Shown here: positions 14,101 through 27,100 of the stretch, piece by piece
Numbering within the stretch: position 1 is the stretch's first letter
Layout: every line of letters begins with the position of its first letter
Assembly: GCA_033239005.1 (NCBI GenBank)
Contig: BSQZ01000015.1
Coordinates: 9,436,001-9,500,000, forward strand
Direction of reading: 5' to 3'
DNA length: 64,000 bases
From: Lamellibrachia satsuma
Taxonomy: Eukaryota; Annelida; Polychaeta; Sabellida; Siboglinidae
The notes under the pieces: model-generated
Database searches by the model: none
Told to the model about the DNA's origin: nothing
The model's input: the letters and a program-made list of their open reading frames with translations, nothing else
Program-made: the position numbers and the translations under genes

Positions 14101-14650
14101 TGTCAAATGAAGTGTGAAATGAAGTGTGAAGTGTGAAATGAAGTGTGAAATGAAGTGTGAAGTGTCAAATGAAGTGTGAAATGAAGTGTGAAGTGTCAAA
14201 TGAAGTGTGAAATGAAGTGTGAAGTGTGAAGTGTGAAGTGAAGTATCAAATGAAGTGTGAAGTGTCAAATGAAGTGTGAAATGAAGTGTGAAGTGTGAAA
14301 TGAAGTGTGAAATGAAGTGTCAAGTGTCAAATGAAGTGTGAAATGATGTGTGAAGTGTCAAATGAAGAGTGAAGTGTCAAATAAAGTGTGAAATGTCAAA
14401 TGAAGTGTGAAATGAAGTGCGAAGTGTCAAATGAAGTGTGAAATGAAGTGTGAAGTGTGAAATGAAGTGTCAAGTGCCAAATGAAGTGTGAAATGAAGTG
14501 TCAAGTGTCAAATGAAGTGTGAAATGAAGTGTGAAGTGTCAAATGAAGTGAGAAATGAAGTGTGAAGTGTCAAATAAAGTGTGAAATAAAACGAGAAGTT
14601 TGAAATGAAGTGTGAAATGAAGTGTGAAGTGTCAAATGAAGTGTCAAATA
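8100..14650. repeat. Satellite zone 2: highly regular repeats
   Basis: Here the array is nearly pure GAAATGAAGTGT and GAAGTGT(G/C)AAATG units with few point changes and many short local duplications, including small indels such as AAAGTGTGAA around 8,890-9,200 and 12,400-12,620. The low divergence suggests the most recent amplification in the window. There is no CpG block and no CAATCGAAGT word. Confidence 0.7.
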
Positions 14651-15199
14651 AAGTGTCAAATGGAGTGTCAAGTGTCAAATTAAGTGTGAAATATCAAATG
14701 AAGTGTCAAGTGTCAAATGAAGTGTGAAATGAAGTGTGAAGTGTGAAATGAAGTGTGAAATGAAGAGTGAAATGAAATGTGAAGTGTGAAATGAAGTGTG
14801 AAGTGAAGCGTGAAATGAAGTGTGAAGTGTCAAATGAAGTGTGAAATGAAGTGGGAAGTGTGAAATGAAGTGTGAAATAAAAGTGTGAAATGAAGTGTGA
14901 AATGAAGTGTGAAAAGTCAAATGAAGTGTAAAATGAAGTGCGAAGTGTCAAATGAAGTGTGAAGTGTGAAAGAAGTATGAAATGAAATGTCAAGTGCCAA
15001 ATGAAGTGTGAAATGATGTGTGAAGTGTCAAATGAAGTGTGAAGTTTGAAATGAAGTGTGAAGTGTCAAATGAAGTGTGAAATGAAGTGTGAAGTGTGAA
15101 ATGAAGTGTGAAATGATGTGTGAAGTGTCAAATGAAGTGTGAAGTGTCAAATGAAGTGTGAAATGAAGTGTCAAGTGTCAAAATAAGTGTGAAATGAAG

Positions 15200-18100
15200 T
15201 GTGATGTATCAATCGAAGTATGAAATGAAGTGTGAAGTGTCAAATGAAGTGTCAAATAAAATGATAAGTGTCAAATGAAGTGTCAAGTGTCAAATTAAGT
15301 GTGAAATATCACATGAAGTGTCAAGTGTCAAAATAAGTGTGAAATGAAGTGTGAAGTGTCAAACGAAGAGTGAAATGAAGTGTGAAGTGTGAAATGAAGT
15401 GAGAAATGTAAAAGGAAGTGTGAAATGATGTGTCAAGTGCCAAATGAAGTGTGAAATGATTTGTGAAGTGTCAAATGAAGAGTGAAGTGTCAAATGAAGT
15501 GTGAAATGAAGTATGAAATGAAGTGTGAAGTGTGAAATTAAGTGTGAAATAAAATGTGAAATGGAGTGTGAAGTGAAGTGTGAAAAGTCAAATGAAGTGT
15601 AAAATGAAGTGCGAAGTGTCAAATGAAGTGTGAAGTGTGAAAGGAAGTATGAAATGAAGTGTCAAGTGCCAAATGAAGTGTGAAATGATGTGTGATGTGT
15701 CAAATGAAGTGTGAAGTTTCAAATGAAGTGAGAAATTTCAAATGAAGTGCGAAATGAAGTGTGAAGTGTGAAATGATGAGTGAAGTTGCAAATGAAGTGT
15801 GATATGTCAAATTATGTAGTGTCACATGAAGTGTCAAGTGTCAAAATTAGTGTGAAATGAAGTGTGAAGTATCAATCGAAGTGTGAAATGAAGTGTGAAG
15901 TGTCAAATGAAGTGTCATATGAAGTGTCAAATGTCAAATTAAGTGTGAAATATAGTGTGAAGTGTGAAATGAAATGTGAAGTGTCAAATGAAGTGCGAAA
16001 TGAAACGAGAAGTTAGAAATGAAGTGTGAAATGAAGTTTGAAGTGTTAAATGAAGTGTCAAATAAAGTGTCAAGTGTCAAATAAAGTGTCAAGTGTCATA
16101 TTAAGTGTGCAATGAAGTGTGAAATGACGAGTGAAAAGTCAAATGTAGTGTAAAATGAAGTGCGAAGTGTCAAATGAAGTGTGAAGTTTCAAATGAAGTG
16201 TGAAATTTCAAATGAAGTGTGAAATGAAGTGTGAAGTGTGAAAGGAAGTATGAAATGAAGTGTCAAGTGCCAAATGAAGTGTGAAATGATGAGTGAAGTG
16301 TGAAATGAAGTGTGAAATTTCAAATGAAGTGTGAAATGAAGTGTGAAGTGTGAAATGAAGTGTGAAATGATGTGTGAAGTGTCAAATGAAGTGTGAAGTG
16401 TCAAATTAAGTGTCACATGAAGTGTCAAGTGTCAAAATAAGTGTGAAATGAAGTGTGAAGTGTCAATCGAAGTGTGAAATGAAGTGTGAAGTGTCAAATG
16501 AAGTGTCAAATGAAGTGTCAAGTCAAATTAAGTGTGAAATGAAGTGTGAAGTGTGAAATGAAGTGTGAAATGAAGTGTGAAGTGTCAAATGAAGTGTGAA
16601 ATGAAGTGTGAAGTGTGAAATGAAGTGTGAAATGAAGTGTGAAGTGTCAAATGAAGTGTGAAATGAAGTGTGAAGTGTCAAATGAAGTGTCATATGAAGT
16701 GTCAAGTGTCAAATTAAGTGTGAAATGTAGTGTGAAGTGTGAAATGAAGTGTGAAATGATGTGTGAAGTGTCAAATGAAGTGTGAAGTGTCAAATGAAGT
16801 GTCAAATGAAGTGTCAAGTGTCAAATGAAGTGTGAAATGAAGTGTGAAGTGTCAAATGAAGTGTGAAATGAAGTGTGAAGTGTCAAATGAAGTGTGAAGT
16901 GTCAAATGAAGTGTCAAATGAAGTGTGAAGGGTGAAATGAAGTGTGAAGTATGAAAGGAAATGTAAAATGATGTTTCAAGTGCCAAATGAAGTGTGAAAT
17001 GATGTGTGAAGTGTGAAATGAAGTGTGGAATAAAATGTGAAATGAAGTGTGTAATGAAGTGTGAAAAGTCAAATGAAGGGTAAAATGAAATGCGAAGTGT
17101 CAAATGAAGTGTGAAATGAAGCGTGAAGTGTGAAAGGAAGTATGAAATAAAGTGCGAAGTGTGAAATGATGTGTGAAATGATGTGTGAAGTGTCAAATGA
17201 AGTGTGAAGTGTCAAATTAAGTGTCACATGAAGTGTCAAGTGTCAAAGTAAGCGTGAAATGAAGTGTGAAGTGTTAATCGAATTTTGAAATGAAGTGTGA
17301 AGTGTCAAATGAAGTGTCATAGGAAGTGTCAAATGTCAAATTAAGTGTGAAATGTAGTGTGAAATGAGAAATGAAGTGTGAAATGAAATGTGAAGTGTCA
17401 AATGAAGTGTGAAATGAAGCGTGAAGTTTGAAATGAAGTGTGAAATGAAGTGTGAAATGTCAAATGAAGTGTGAAATGAAGTGCGAATTGTCAAGTGAAG
17501 TGTGAAATGAAGTGTGAAGGGTGAAAGGAAGTGTGAAATGAAGTGTCAAGTGCCAAAGGAAGTGTCAAATGAAGGGTGAAGGGTGAAATGAAGTGTGAAG
17601 TGTGAAATGAAGTGTGAAGTGTGATAGGAAGTGTGAAATGATGTGTCAAGTGCCAATTGAAGTGTGAAATGATGTGTGAAGTGTCAAAAGAAGAGTGAAG
17701 TGTGAAATGAAGTTTGAAAAGTCAAATGAAGTGTAAAATGAAGTGCGAAGTGTCAAATGAAGTGTGAAATGAAGTGTGAAGTGTCAAATGAAGTGTGAAG
17801 TGTGAAAGGAAGTATGAAATGAAGTGTCAAGTGCCAAATGAAGTGTGAAATGATGTGTGAAGTGTCAAATGAAGTGTGAAGTTTCAAATGAAGTGTGAAA
17901 TTTCAAATGAAGTATGAAATGAAGTGTGAAGTGTGAAATGAAGAATGAAATGATGAGTGAAGTGTCTAATGAAGTGTGATGTGTCAAATTAAGTGTCACA
18001 TGAAGTGTCAAGTGTCAAAATAAGTGTGAAATGAAGTGTGAAGTGTCAATCGAAGGGTGAAATGAAGTGTGAAGTGTCAAATGAAGTGTAATATGAAGTG

Positions 18101-21100
18101 TCAAGTGTCAAAATAAGTGTGAAATGTAGTGTGAAGTGTGAAATGAAGTGTGAAATGAAATGTGAAGTGTCAAATGAAGTGTGAAATGAAGCGTGAAATT
18201 TGAAATGAAGTGTGAAATGAAGTGTGAAGTGTCAAATGAAGTGACAAATGAAGTATCAAGTGTCAAATGAAGTGTCATGTGTCAAATGAAGTGTGAAATG
18301 TCAAATGAAGTGTCAAATGAAGTGTGAAGTGTCAAATGAAGTGTCAAATGAAGTGTCAAATGAAGTGTCAAGTGCCAAATGAAGTGTCAAGTGTCAAATT
18401 AAGTGTGAAATGTAGTGTGAAGTGTCAATCGAAGTGAGAAATGACGTATGAAGTGTCAAATGAAGTGTCATATAAAGTGTCAAGTGTCGAATTAAGTGTA
18501 AAATGAAGTGTAAAGTGTGAAATGAAGTGTTAAGTGTCAAATGAAGTTTGAAATGAAACGTGAAGTTTGAAATGAAGTTTGAAATGAAGTGTGAAGTGTC
18601 AAATGAAGTGTCAAATAAAATGATAAGTGTCAAATGAAGTGTGAAGGGTGAAATGAAGTGTGAAGTGTGAAAGGAAGTGTGAAATGATATTTTACAAGTG
18701 CCAAATGAAGTGTGAAATGATGTGTGTAGTGTGAAATGAAGTGTGAAATAAAATGTGAAATGAAGTGTGAAATGAAGAGTGAAAAGTCAAATGAAGTGTA
18801 AAATGAAGTGCGAAGTGTCAAATGAAGTGTGAAGTGTCAAATGAAGTGTGAAATGCCAAATGAAGTGTGAAATGAAGTGTGAAGTGTGAAAGGAAGTATG
18901 AAATGAAGTGTCAAGTGCCAAATGAAGTGTGAAATGATATGTGAAGTGTGAAATGAAGTGTGAAGTGTCAAATGAAGTGTGAAATTTCAATAGAAGTGTG
19001 AAATGAAGTGTGAAGTGTGAAATGAAGTGTGAAATGAAGTGTCAAGTGCCAAATGAAGTGTGAAATGATATGTGAAGTGTGAAATGAAGTGTGAAGTGTC
19101 AAATGAAGTGTGAAATTTCAATAGAAGTGTGAAATGAAGTGTGAAGTGTGAAATGAAGTGTGAAATGATGTGTGAAGTGTCAAATAAAGTGTGAAGTGTC
19201 AAATTAAGTGTCACATGAAGTGTCAAGTGTCAAAATAAGTGTGAAATGTAGTAAGAAGTGAGAAATGAAGTGTGAAATGAAATGTGCAGTGTCAAATGAA
19301 GTGTGAAATGAAGCGTGAAGATTGAAATGAAGTGTGAAATGAAGTGTGAAGTGTCAAATGAAGTGTCAAATAAAATGATAAGTGTGAAGTGAAGTGTCAA
19401 GTTTCAAATTAAGTGTGAAATATCAAATGAAATGTCAAGTGTCAAATGAAGTGTCAAATGAAGGGTGATGGGAGAAATGAAGTGTGAAGTGTGAAATGAA
19501 GTGTGAAGTGTGAAAGGAAGTGTGAAATGATGTGTCAAGTGCCAAATGAAGTGTGAAATGATGTGTGAAGTGTCAAAAGAAGAGTGAAGTGTGAAATGAA
19601 GTGTGAAATGAAGTATGAAATGAAGTGTGAAGTGTGAAAGGAAATTTGAAATGAAGTGTCACGTGCCAAATGAAGTGTGAAATGCTGTGTGAAATGAAGT
19701 GTGAAGTGTCAAATGAAGTGTGAAGTGTGAAAGGAAGTATGAAATGATGTGTCAAGTGCCAAATGAAGTGTGAAATGATGTGTGAAGTGTCAAATGAAGT
19801 GTGAAGTTTCAAAAGAAGTGTGAAATTTCAAATGAAGTGCGAAATGAAGTGTGAAGTGTGAAATGAAGTGTGAAATGATGAGTGAAGTGTCAAATGAAGT
19901 GTGATATATCAAATTATGTAGTGTCACATGAAGTGTCAAGTGTCAAAATAAGTGTGAAATGAAGTGTGATGTGTCAATCGAAGTGAGAAATGAAGTATGA
20001 AGTGTCAAATGAAGTGTCATATGAAGTGTCAAGTGTCAAATTAAGTGTGAAATGAAGTGTGAAGTGTCAAATGAAGTGTGAAGTGTCAAATGAAGTGAGA
20101 AATGAAGTGTGAAGTGTCAAATGAAGTGTGAAATGAAACGAGAAGTTAGAAATGAAGTGTGAAGTGTGAAATGAAGTGTCAAATGAAGTGTCAAATGTCA
20201 AATGAAGTGTCAAATGAAGTGTCAAATGAAGTGTGAAGGGTGAAATGAAGAGTGAAGTGTCAAAGGAAGTGTGAAATGATGTGTCAAGTGCCAAATGAAG
20301 TGTGAAATGATGTGTTTAGTGTGAAATGAAGTGTGAAATAAAATGTGAAATGAAGTGTGAAAAGTCAAATGAAGTGTAAAATGAAGTGCGAAGTGTCAAA
20401 TGAAGTGTGAAGTTTCAAATGAAGTGTGAAATTTCAAAAGAAGTGTGAAATGAAGTGTGAAGTGTGAAAGGAAGTATGAAATGAAGTGTCAAGTGCCAAA
20501 TGAAGTGTGAAATGATGTGTGAAGTGTGAAATGAAGTGTGAAGTGTCAAATGAAGTGTGAAATTTCAATAGAAGTGTGAAATGAAGTGTGAAGTGTAAAA
20601 TGAAATGTGAAATGATGTGTCAAGTGTCAAATAAAAGTGTCAAATTAAGTGTCACATAAAGTGTCAAGTGTCAAAATAAGTGTGAAATGAAGTGTGAAGT
20701 GTCAATCGAAGTGTGAAATGAAGTGTGAACTGTCAAATGAAGTGTCATATGAAGTGTCAAGTGTCAAATTAAGTGTGAAATGTAGTAAGAAGTGAGAAAT
20801 GAAGTGTGAAATGAAATGTGCAGTGTCAAATGAAGTGTGAAATGAAGCGTGAAGATTGAAATGAAGTGTGAAGTGTCAAATGAAGTGTCATATGAAGTGT
20901 GAAGTGTCAAATTAAGTGTGAAATATAGAGTGTGAAGTGTGAAATGAAGTGTGAAATGAAATGTGAAGTGTCAAATGATGTGTGAAGTGTCAAATTAAGT
21001 GTCAAATGAAGTGTCAAGTGTCAAATTAAGTGTGAAATGAAGTGTGAAGTGTCAATCGAAGTGAGAAATGAGGTATGAAGTGTCAAATGAAGTGTCAAGT

Positions 21101-24100
21101 GTCAAATGAAGTGTCAAATGAAGTGTGAAGGGTGAAATGAAGTGTGAAGTGTGAAAGGAAGTGTGAAATGATGTGTCAAGTGCAAAATGAAGTGTGAAAT
21201 GATGTGTGAAGTGTGAAATGAAGTGTGAAATAAAATGTGAAATGAAGTGTGAAATGAAGTGTGAAAAGTCAAATGAAGGGTAAAATGAAGTGCGAAGTGT
21301 CAAATGAAGTGTGAAATGAAGTGTGAAGTGTGAAATTAAGTATGAAATAAAGTGTGAAGTGTGAAATGATATGTGAAATGATGTGTGAAGTGTCAAATGA
21401 AGTGTGAAGTGTCAAATTAAGTGAGAAATGAATTGTCAAATGTCAAAGTGAGTGTGAAATGAAGTGGGAAGTGTCAATCGAACTTTGAAATGAAGTGTGA
21501 AGTGTCAAATGAAGTGTCATATGAAGTGTCAAGTGTCAAATTAAGTGTGAAATGTAGTGTGAAGTGAGAAATGAAGTGTGAAATGAAATGTGAAGTGTCA
21601 AATGAAGTGTGAAATGAAGCGTGAACTTTGAAATGAAGTGTGAATGAAGTGTCAAATGAAGTGTGAAATGAAGTGCGAAGTGTGAAATGAAGTGTGAAGT
21701 GTGAAAGGAAGTGTGAAATGAAGTGTCAAGTGCCAAAGGAAGTGTTAAATGATGTGTGAAGCGTCAAATGAAGTGTGAAATGAAGTGTGAAGTGTGAAAT
21801 GAAGTGTGAAATGATATGTGAAGTGTCAAATGAAGTGTGAAGTGTCAAATTAAGTGTCACATGAAGTGTCAAGTGTCAAATTAAGTGTGAAATGAAGTGT
21901 GAAGTGTCAATCGAAGTGAGAAATGAAGTATGAAGTGTCAAATGAAGTGTCATATAAAGTGTCAAGTGTCAAATTAAGTGTGAAATGAAGTATGAAGTGT
22001 GAAATGAAGTGTGATGTGTCAAATGAAGTGAGAAATGAAGTGTGAAGTGTCAAATGAAGTGTGAAATGAAACGTGAAGTTTGAAATGAAGTGTGAAATGA
22101 AGTGTCAAATAAAGTGTCAAGTGTCAAATTAAGTGTGAAATGTCAAATGAAGTGTCAAGTGTCAAATGAAGTGTCAAATGAAGGGTGAAGGGTGAAATGA
22201 AGTGTGAAGTGTGAAATGAAGTGTGAAGTGTGAAAGGAAGTGTGAAATGATGTGTCAAGTGCCAATTGAAGTGTGAAATGATGTGTGAAGTGTCAAAAGA
22301 AGAGTGAAGTGTGAAATGAAGTGTGAAATGAAGTATGAAATGAAGTGTGAAGTGTGAAAAGAAGTGTGAAATAAAATGTGAAATGAAGTGTGAAATGAAG
22401 TGTGAAAAGTCAAATGAAGTGTAAAATGAAGTGCGAAGTGTCAAATGAAGTGTGAAATGAAGTGTGAAGTGTCAAATGAAGTGTAAAGTGTGAAAGGAAG
22501 TATGAAATGAAGAGTCAAGTGCCAAATGAAGTGTGAAATGATGTGCGAAATGTCTAATGAAGTGTGAAGTTTCAAATGAAGTGTGAAATGATGTGTGAAG
22601 TGTGAAATGAAGGGTGAAATGAAGTGTGAAGTGTGAAATGAAGTGTGAAATGAAATATGAAATGAAGTGTGAAGTGTGAAATGATGTGTGAAGTGTCAAA
22701 TTAAGTGTCAAATGAAGTGTCAAATGAAACGAGAAGTTTGAAATGAAGTGTGAAATAAAGTGTGAAGTGTCAAATTAAGTGTGAAATGTCAAATGAAGTG
22801 TCAAGTGCCAAATGAAGTGTCAAATGTCAAATTAAGTGTGAAATGTAGTGTGAAGTGTCAATCGAAGTGAGAAATGAAGTATGAAGTGTCAAATGAAGTG
22901 TCATATCAAGTGTCAAGTGTCAAATTAAGTGTGAAATGAAGTGTGAAGTGTGAAATGAAGTGTGAAGTGTCAAATGAAGTGAGAAATGAAGTGTGAAGTG
23001 TCAAATGAAGTGTGAAATGAAACGAGAAGTTTGAAATGAAGTGTGAAATGAAGTGTGAAGTGTCAAATGAAGTGTCAAATAAAGTGTCAAATGAAGTGTC
23101 AAGTGTCAAATTAAGTGTGAAATGTCAAATGAAGTGTCAAGTGTCAAATGAAGTGTCAAATGAAGTGTGAAGGGTGAAATGAAGTGTGAAGTGTGAAATG
23201 AAGTGTGAAAGTGTGAAAGGAAGTGTGAAATGATGTGTCAAGTGCCAAATGAAGTGTGAAATGGAGTGTGAAGTGTCAAAAGAAGAGTGAAGTGTGAAAT
23301 GAAGTGTGAAATGAAGTATGAAATGAAGTGTGAAGTGTGAAATGAAGTGTGAAATGAAGTATGAAATGAAGATTGAAGTGTGAAATGAAGTGTGAAATAA
23401 AAAGTGAAATGAAGTGTGAAAAGTCAAGTGAAGTATGAAATGAAGTGTCAAGTGCCAAATGAAGTGTGAAATGATGTGTGAAGTGTGAAATGAAGTGTGA
23501 AGTTTCAATTGAAGTGTGAAATTTCAAATGAAGTGTGAAATGAAGTGTGAAGTGTGAAATGAAGAGTGAATTGATGAGTGAAGTGTCAAATGAAGTGTGA
23601 TGTGTCACATTAAGTGTCACATGAAGTGTGAAGTGTCAAAATAAGTGTGAAATAAAGTGTGAAGTGTCAATCGACGTGTGAAATGAAGTGTGATGTGTCA
23701 AATGAAGTGTCAAGTGTCAAATTAAGTGTGAAATATAGTGTGAAGTGTGAAATGAAGTGTGAAATGAAATGTGAAGTGACAAATGAAGTGTGAAATGAAG
23801 CGTGAAGTTTGAAATGAAGTGTGAAATGAAGTGTGAAATGTCAAATGAAGTGACAAATGAAGTGTCAAGTGTCAAATGAAGTGTCATGTGTCAAATGAAG
23901 TGAGAAATATCAAATGATGTGTCAAATGAAGTGTGAAGCGTCAAATGAAGTGTCAAATGAAGTGTCAAGTGCCAAGTGAAGTGTCAAGTGTCAAATTAAG
24001 TGTGAAATGTAGTGTGAAGTGTCAAACGAAGTGAGAAATGAAGAATGAAGTGTCAAATGAAGTGTCATATAAAGTGTCAAGTGTCAAATTAAGTGTGAAA

Positions 24101-27100
24101 TGAAGTGTGAAGTGTGAAATGAAGTGTGAAGTGTCAAATTAAGTGTGAAATGTCAAATGAAGTGTCAAGTGTCAAATGAAGTGTCAAATGAAGGGTGAAG
24201 GGTGAAATGAAGTGTGAAGTGTGAAATGAAGTGTGAAGTGTGAAAGGAAGTGTGAAATGATGTGTCAAGTGCCAAATGAAGTGTGAAATGATGTGTGAAG
24301 TGTCAAAAGAAGAATGAAGTGTGAAATGAAGTGTGAAATGAAGTATGAAATGAAGTGTGAAGTGTGAAATGAAGTGTGAAATAAAATGTGAAATGAAGTG
24401 TGAAATGAAGTGTGAAAAGTCAAATGAAGTGTAAAATGAAGTGCGAAGTGTCAAATGAAGTGTGAAGTGTGAAAGGAAGTATGAAATGAAGTGTCAAGTG
24501 CCAAATGAAGTGTGAAATAAAGCGGGAAGTTTGAAATGAAGTGTCAAGTGTGAAATGAAGTGTGAAATGTCAAATAAAGTGTCAAATGAAATGTCAAGTG
24601 CCAAATGAAGTGTCAAGTGCCAAATTAAGTGTTAAATGTAGTGTGAAGTGTCAAATGAAGTGTGAAATGAACTGTGAAGTGTCAAATGAAGTGTGAAGTA
24701 TCAAATGAAATGTGAAATGAAGTGTCAAGTGTGAAATGAAGTGTGAAATGAAGTGTGAAATAAAATGTGAAATGAAATGTGAAGTGACGTGTGAAGTGTG
24801 AAATGAAGTTTGTAATGAAGTGTGAAATGTGAAATGATTTGTGAAATGTAGTGTGAAAAGTCAAATGAAGTGTGAAGTTTCAAATGAAGTGTGAAATTTC
24901 AAATGAAGTGTGAAATGAAGCGTAAAGTGTGAAAGGAAGTATGAATTGAAGTGTCAAGTGCCAAATGAAGTGTGAAATGATGTGTGAAGTGTGAAATGAA
25001 GTGTCAAATAAAGTGTCAAGTGTCAAATTAAGAGTGAAATGCCAAATGAAGTGTCAAGTGTCAAATGAAGTGTCAAATGAAGGGTGAAGGGTGAAATGAA
25101 GTGTGAAGTGTGAAATGAAGTGTGAAGTGTGAAAGGAAGTGTGAAATGATGTGTCAAGTGCCAATTGAAGTGTGAAATGATGTGTGAAGTGTCAAAAGTA
25201 GAGTGAAGGGTGAAATGAAGTGTGAAATGAAGTATGAAATGAAGTGTGAAGTGTGAAATGAAGTGTGAAATAAAAAGTGAAATGAAGTGTGGAATGAAGT
25301 GTGAAAAGTCAAATGAAGCGTAAAATGAAGTGCGAAGTGTCAAATGAAGTGTCAAATCAAGTGTGAAGTGTCAAATGAAGTGTGAAGTGTGAAAGGAAGT
25401 ATGAAATGAAGTGTCAAGTGCCAAATGAAGTGTGAAATGATGTGTGAAATGTCTAATGAAGTGTGAAGTTTCAAATGAAGTGTGAAATGATGTGTGAAGT
25501 GTGAAATGAAGGGTGAAATGAAGTGTGAAGTGTGAAATGAAGTGTGAAATGAAATGTGAAGTGTCAAATGAAGTGTGAAATGAAGCGTGAAGTTTGAAAT
25601 GAAGTGTGAAATGATGTGTGAAGTGTCAAATGAAGTGACAAATAAAGTGTCAAGTGTCAAATGAAGTGTCATGTGTCAAATGAAGTGTGAAATGTCAAAT
25701 GAAGTGTGAAGCGTCAAATGAAGTGTCAAATGAAGTGTCAAGTGCCAAATGAAGTGTCAAGTGTCAAATTAAGTGTGAAATGTAGTGTGAAGTGTCAATC
25801 GAAGTGAGAAATGAAGTATGAAGTGTCAAATGAAGTGTCATATCAAGTGTCAAGTGTCAAATTAAGTGTGAAATGAAGTGTGAAGTGTGAAATGAAGTGT
25901 GAAGTGTCAAATGAAGTGAGAAATGAAGTGTGAAGTGACAAATGAAGTTTGAAATGAAACGTGAAGTTTGAAATGAAGTGTGAAATGAAGTGTGAAGTGT
26001 CAAATGAAGTGACAAATAAAATGATAAGTGTCAAATGAAGTGTCGAGTGTCAAATTAAGTGTGAAATGTCAAATGAAGTGTCAAGTGTCAAATGAAGTGT
26101 CAAATGAAGGTGAAGGGTGAAATGAAGTGTGAAGTGTGAAATGAAGTGTGAAGTGTGAAAGGAAGTGTGAAATGATGTGTCAAGTGCCAAATGAAGTGTG
26201 AAATGAAGTGTGAAGTGTCAAAAGAAGAGTGAAGTGTGAAATGAAGTGTGAAATGAAGTATGAAATGAAGTGTGAAGTGTGAAATGAAGTGTGAAATGAA
26301 GTATGAAATGAAGTGTGAAGTGTGAAATGAAGTGTGAAATAAAATGTGAAATGAAGTGTGAAAAGTCAGGTGAAGTATGAAATGAAGTGTCAAGTGCCAA
26401 ATGAAGTGTGAAATGATGTGTGAAGTGTGAAATGAAGTGTGAAGTTTCAAATGAAGTGTGAAATTTCAAATGAAGTGTGAAATGAAGTGTGAAGTGTGAA
26501 ATGAAGAATGAATTGATGATTGAAGTGTCAAATGAAGTGTAATTTGTCACATTAAGTGTCACATGAAGTGTGAAGTGTCAAAATAAGTGTGAAATAAAGT
26601 GTGAAGTGTCAATCGAAGTGTGAAATGAAGTGTGATGTGTCAAATGAAGTGTCAAGTGTCAAATTAAGTGTGAAATATAGTGTGAAGTGTGAAATGAAGT
26701 GTGAAATGAAATGTGAAGTGACAAATGAAGTGTGAAATGAAGCGTGAAGTTTGAAATGAAGTGTGAAATGAAGTGTGAAATGTCAAATGAAGTGACAAAT
26801 GAAGTGTCAAGTGTCAAATGAAGTGTCATGTGTCAAATGAAGTGAGAAATATCAAATGATGTGTCAAATGAAGTGTGAAGCGTCAAATGAAGTGTCAAAT
26901 GAAGTGTCAAGTGCCAAATGAAGTGTCAAGTGTCAAATTAAGTGTGAAATGTAGTGTGAAGTGTCAATCGAAGTGAGAAATGAAGAATGAAGTGTCAAAT
27001 GAAGTGTCATATAAAGTGTCAAGTGTCAAATTAAGTGTGAAATGAAGTGTGTAGTGTGAAATGAAGTGTGAAGTGTCAAATTAAGTGTGAAATGTCAAAT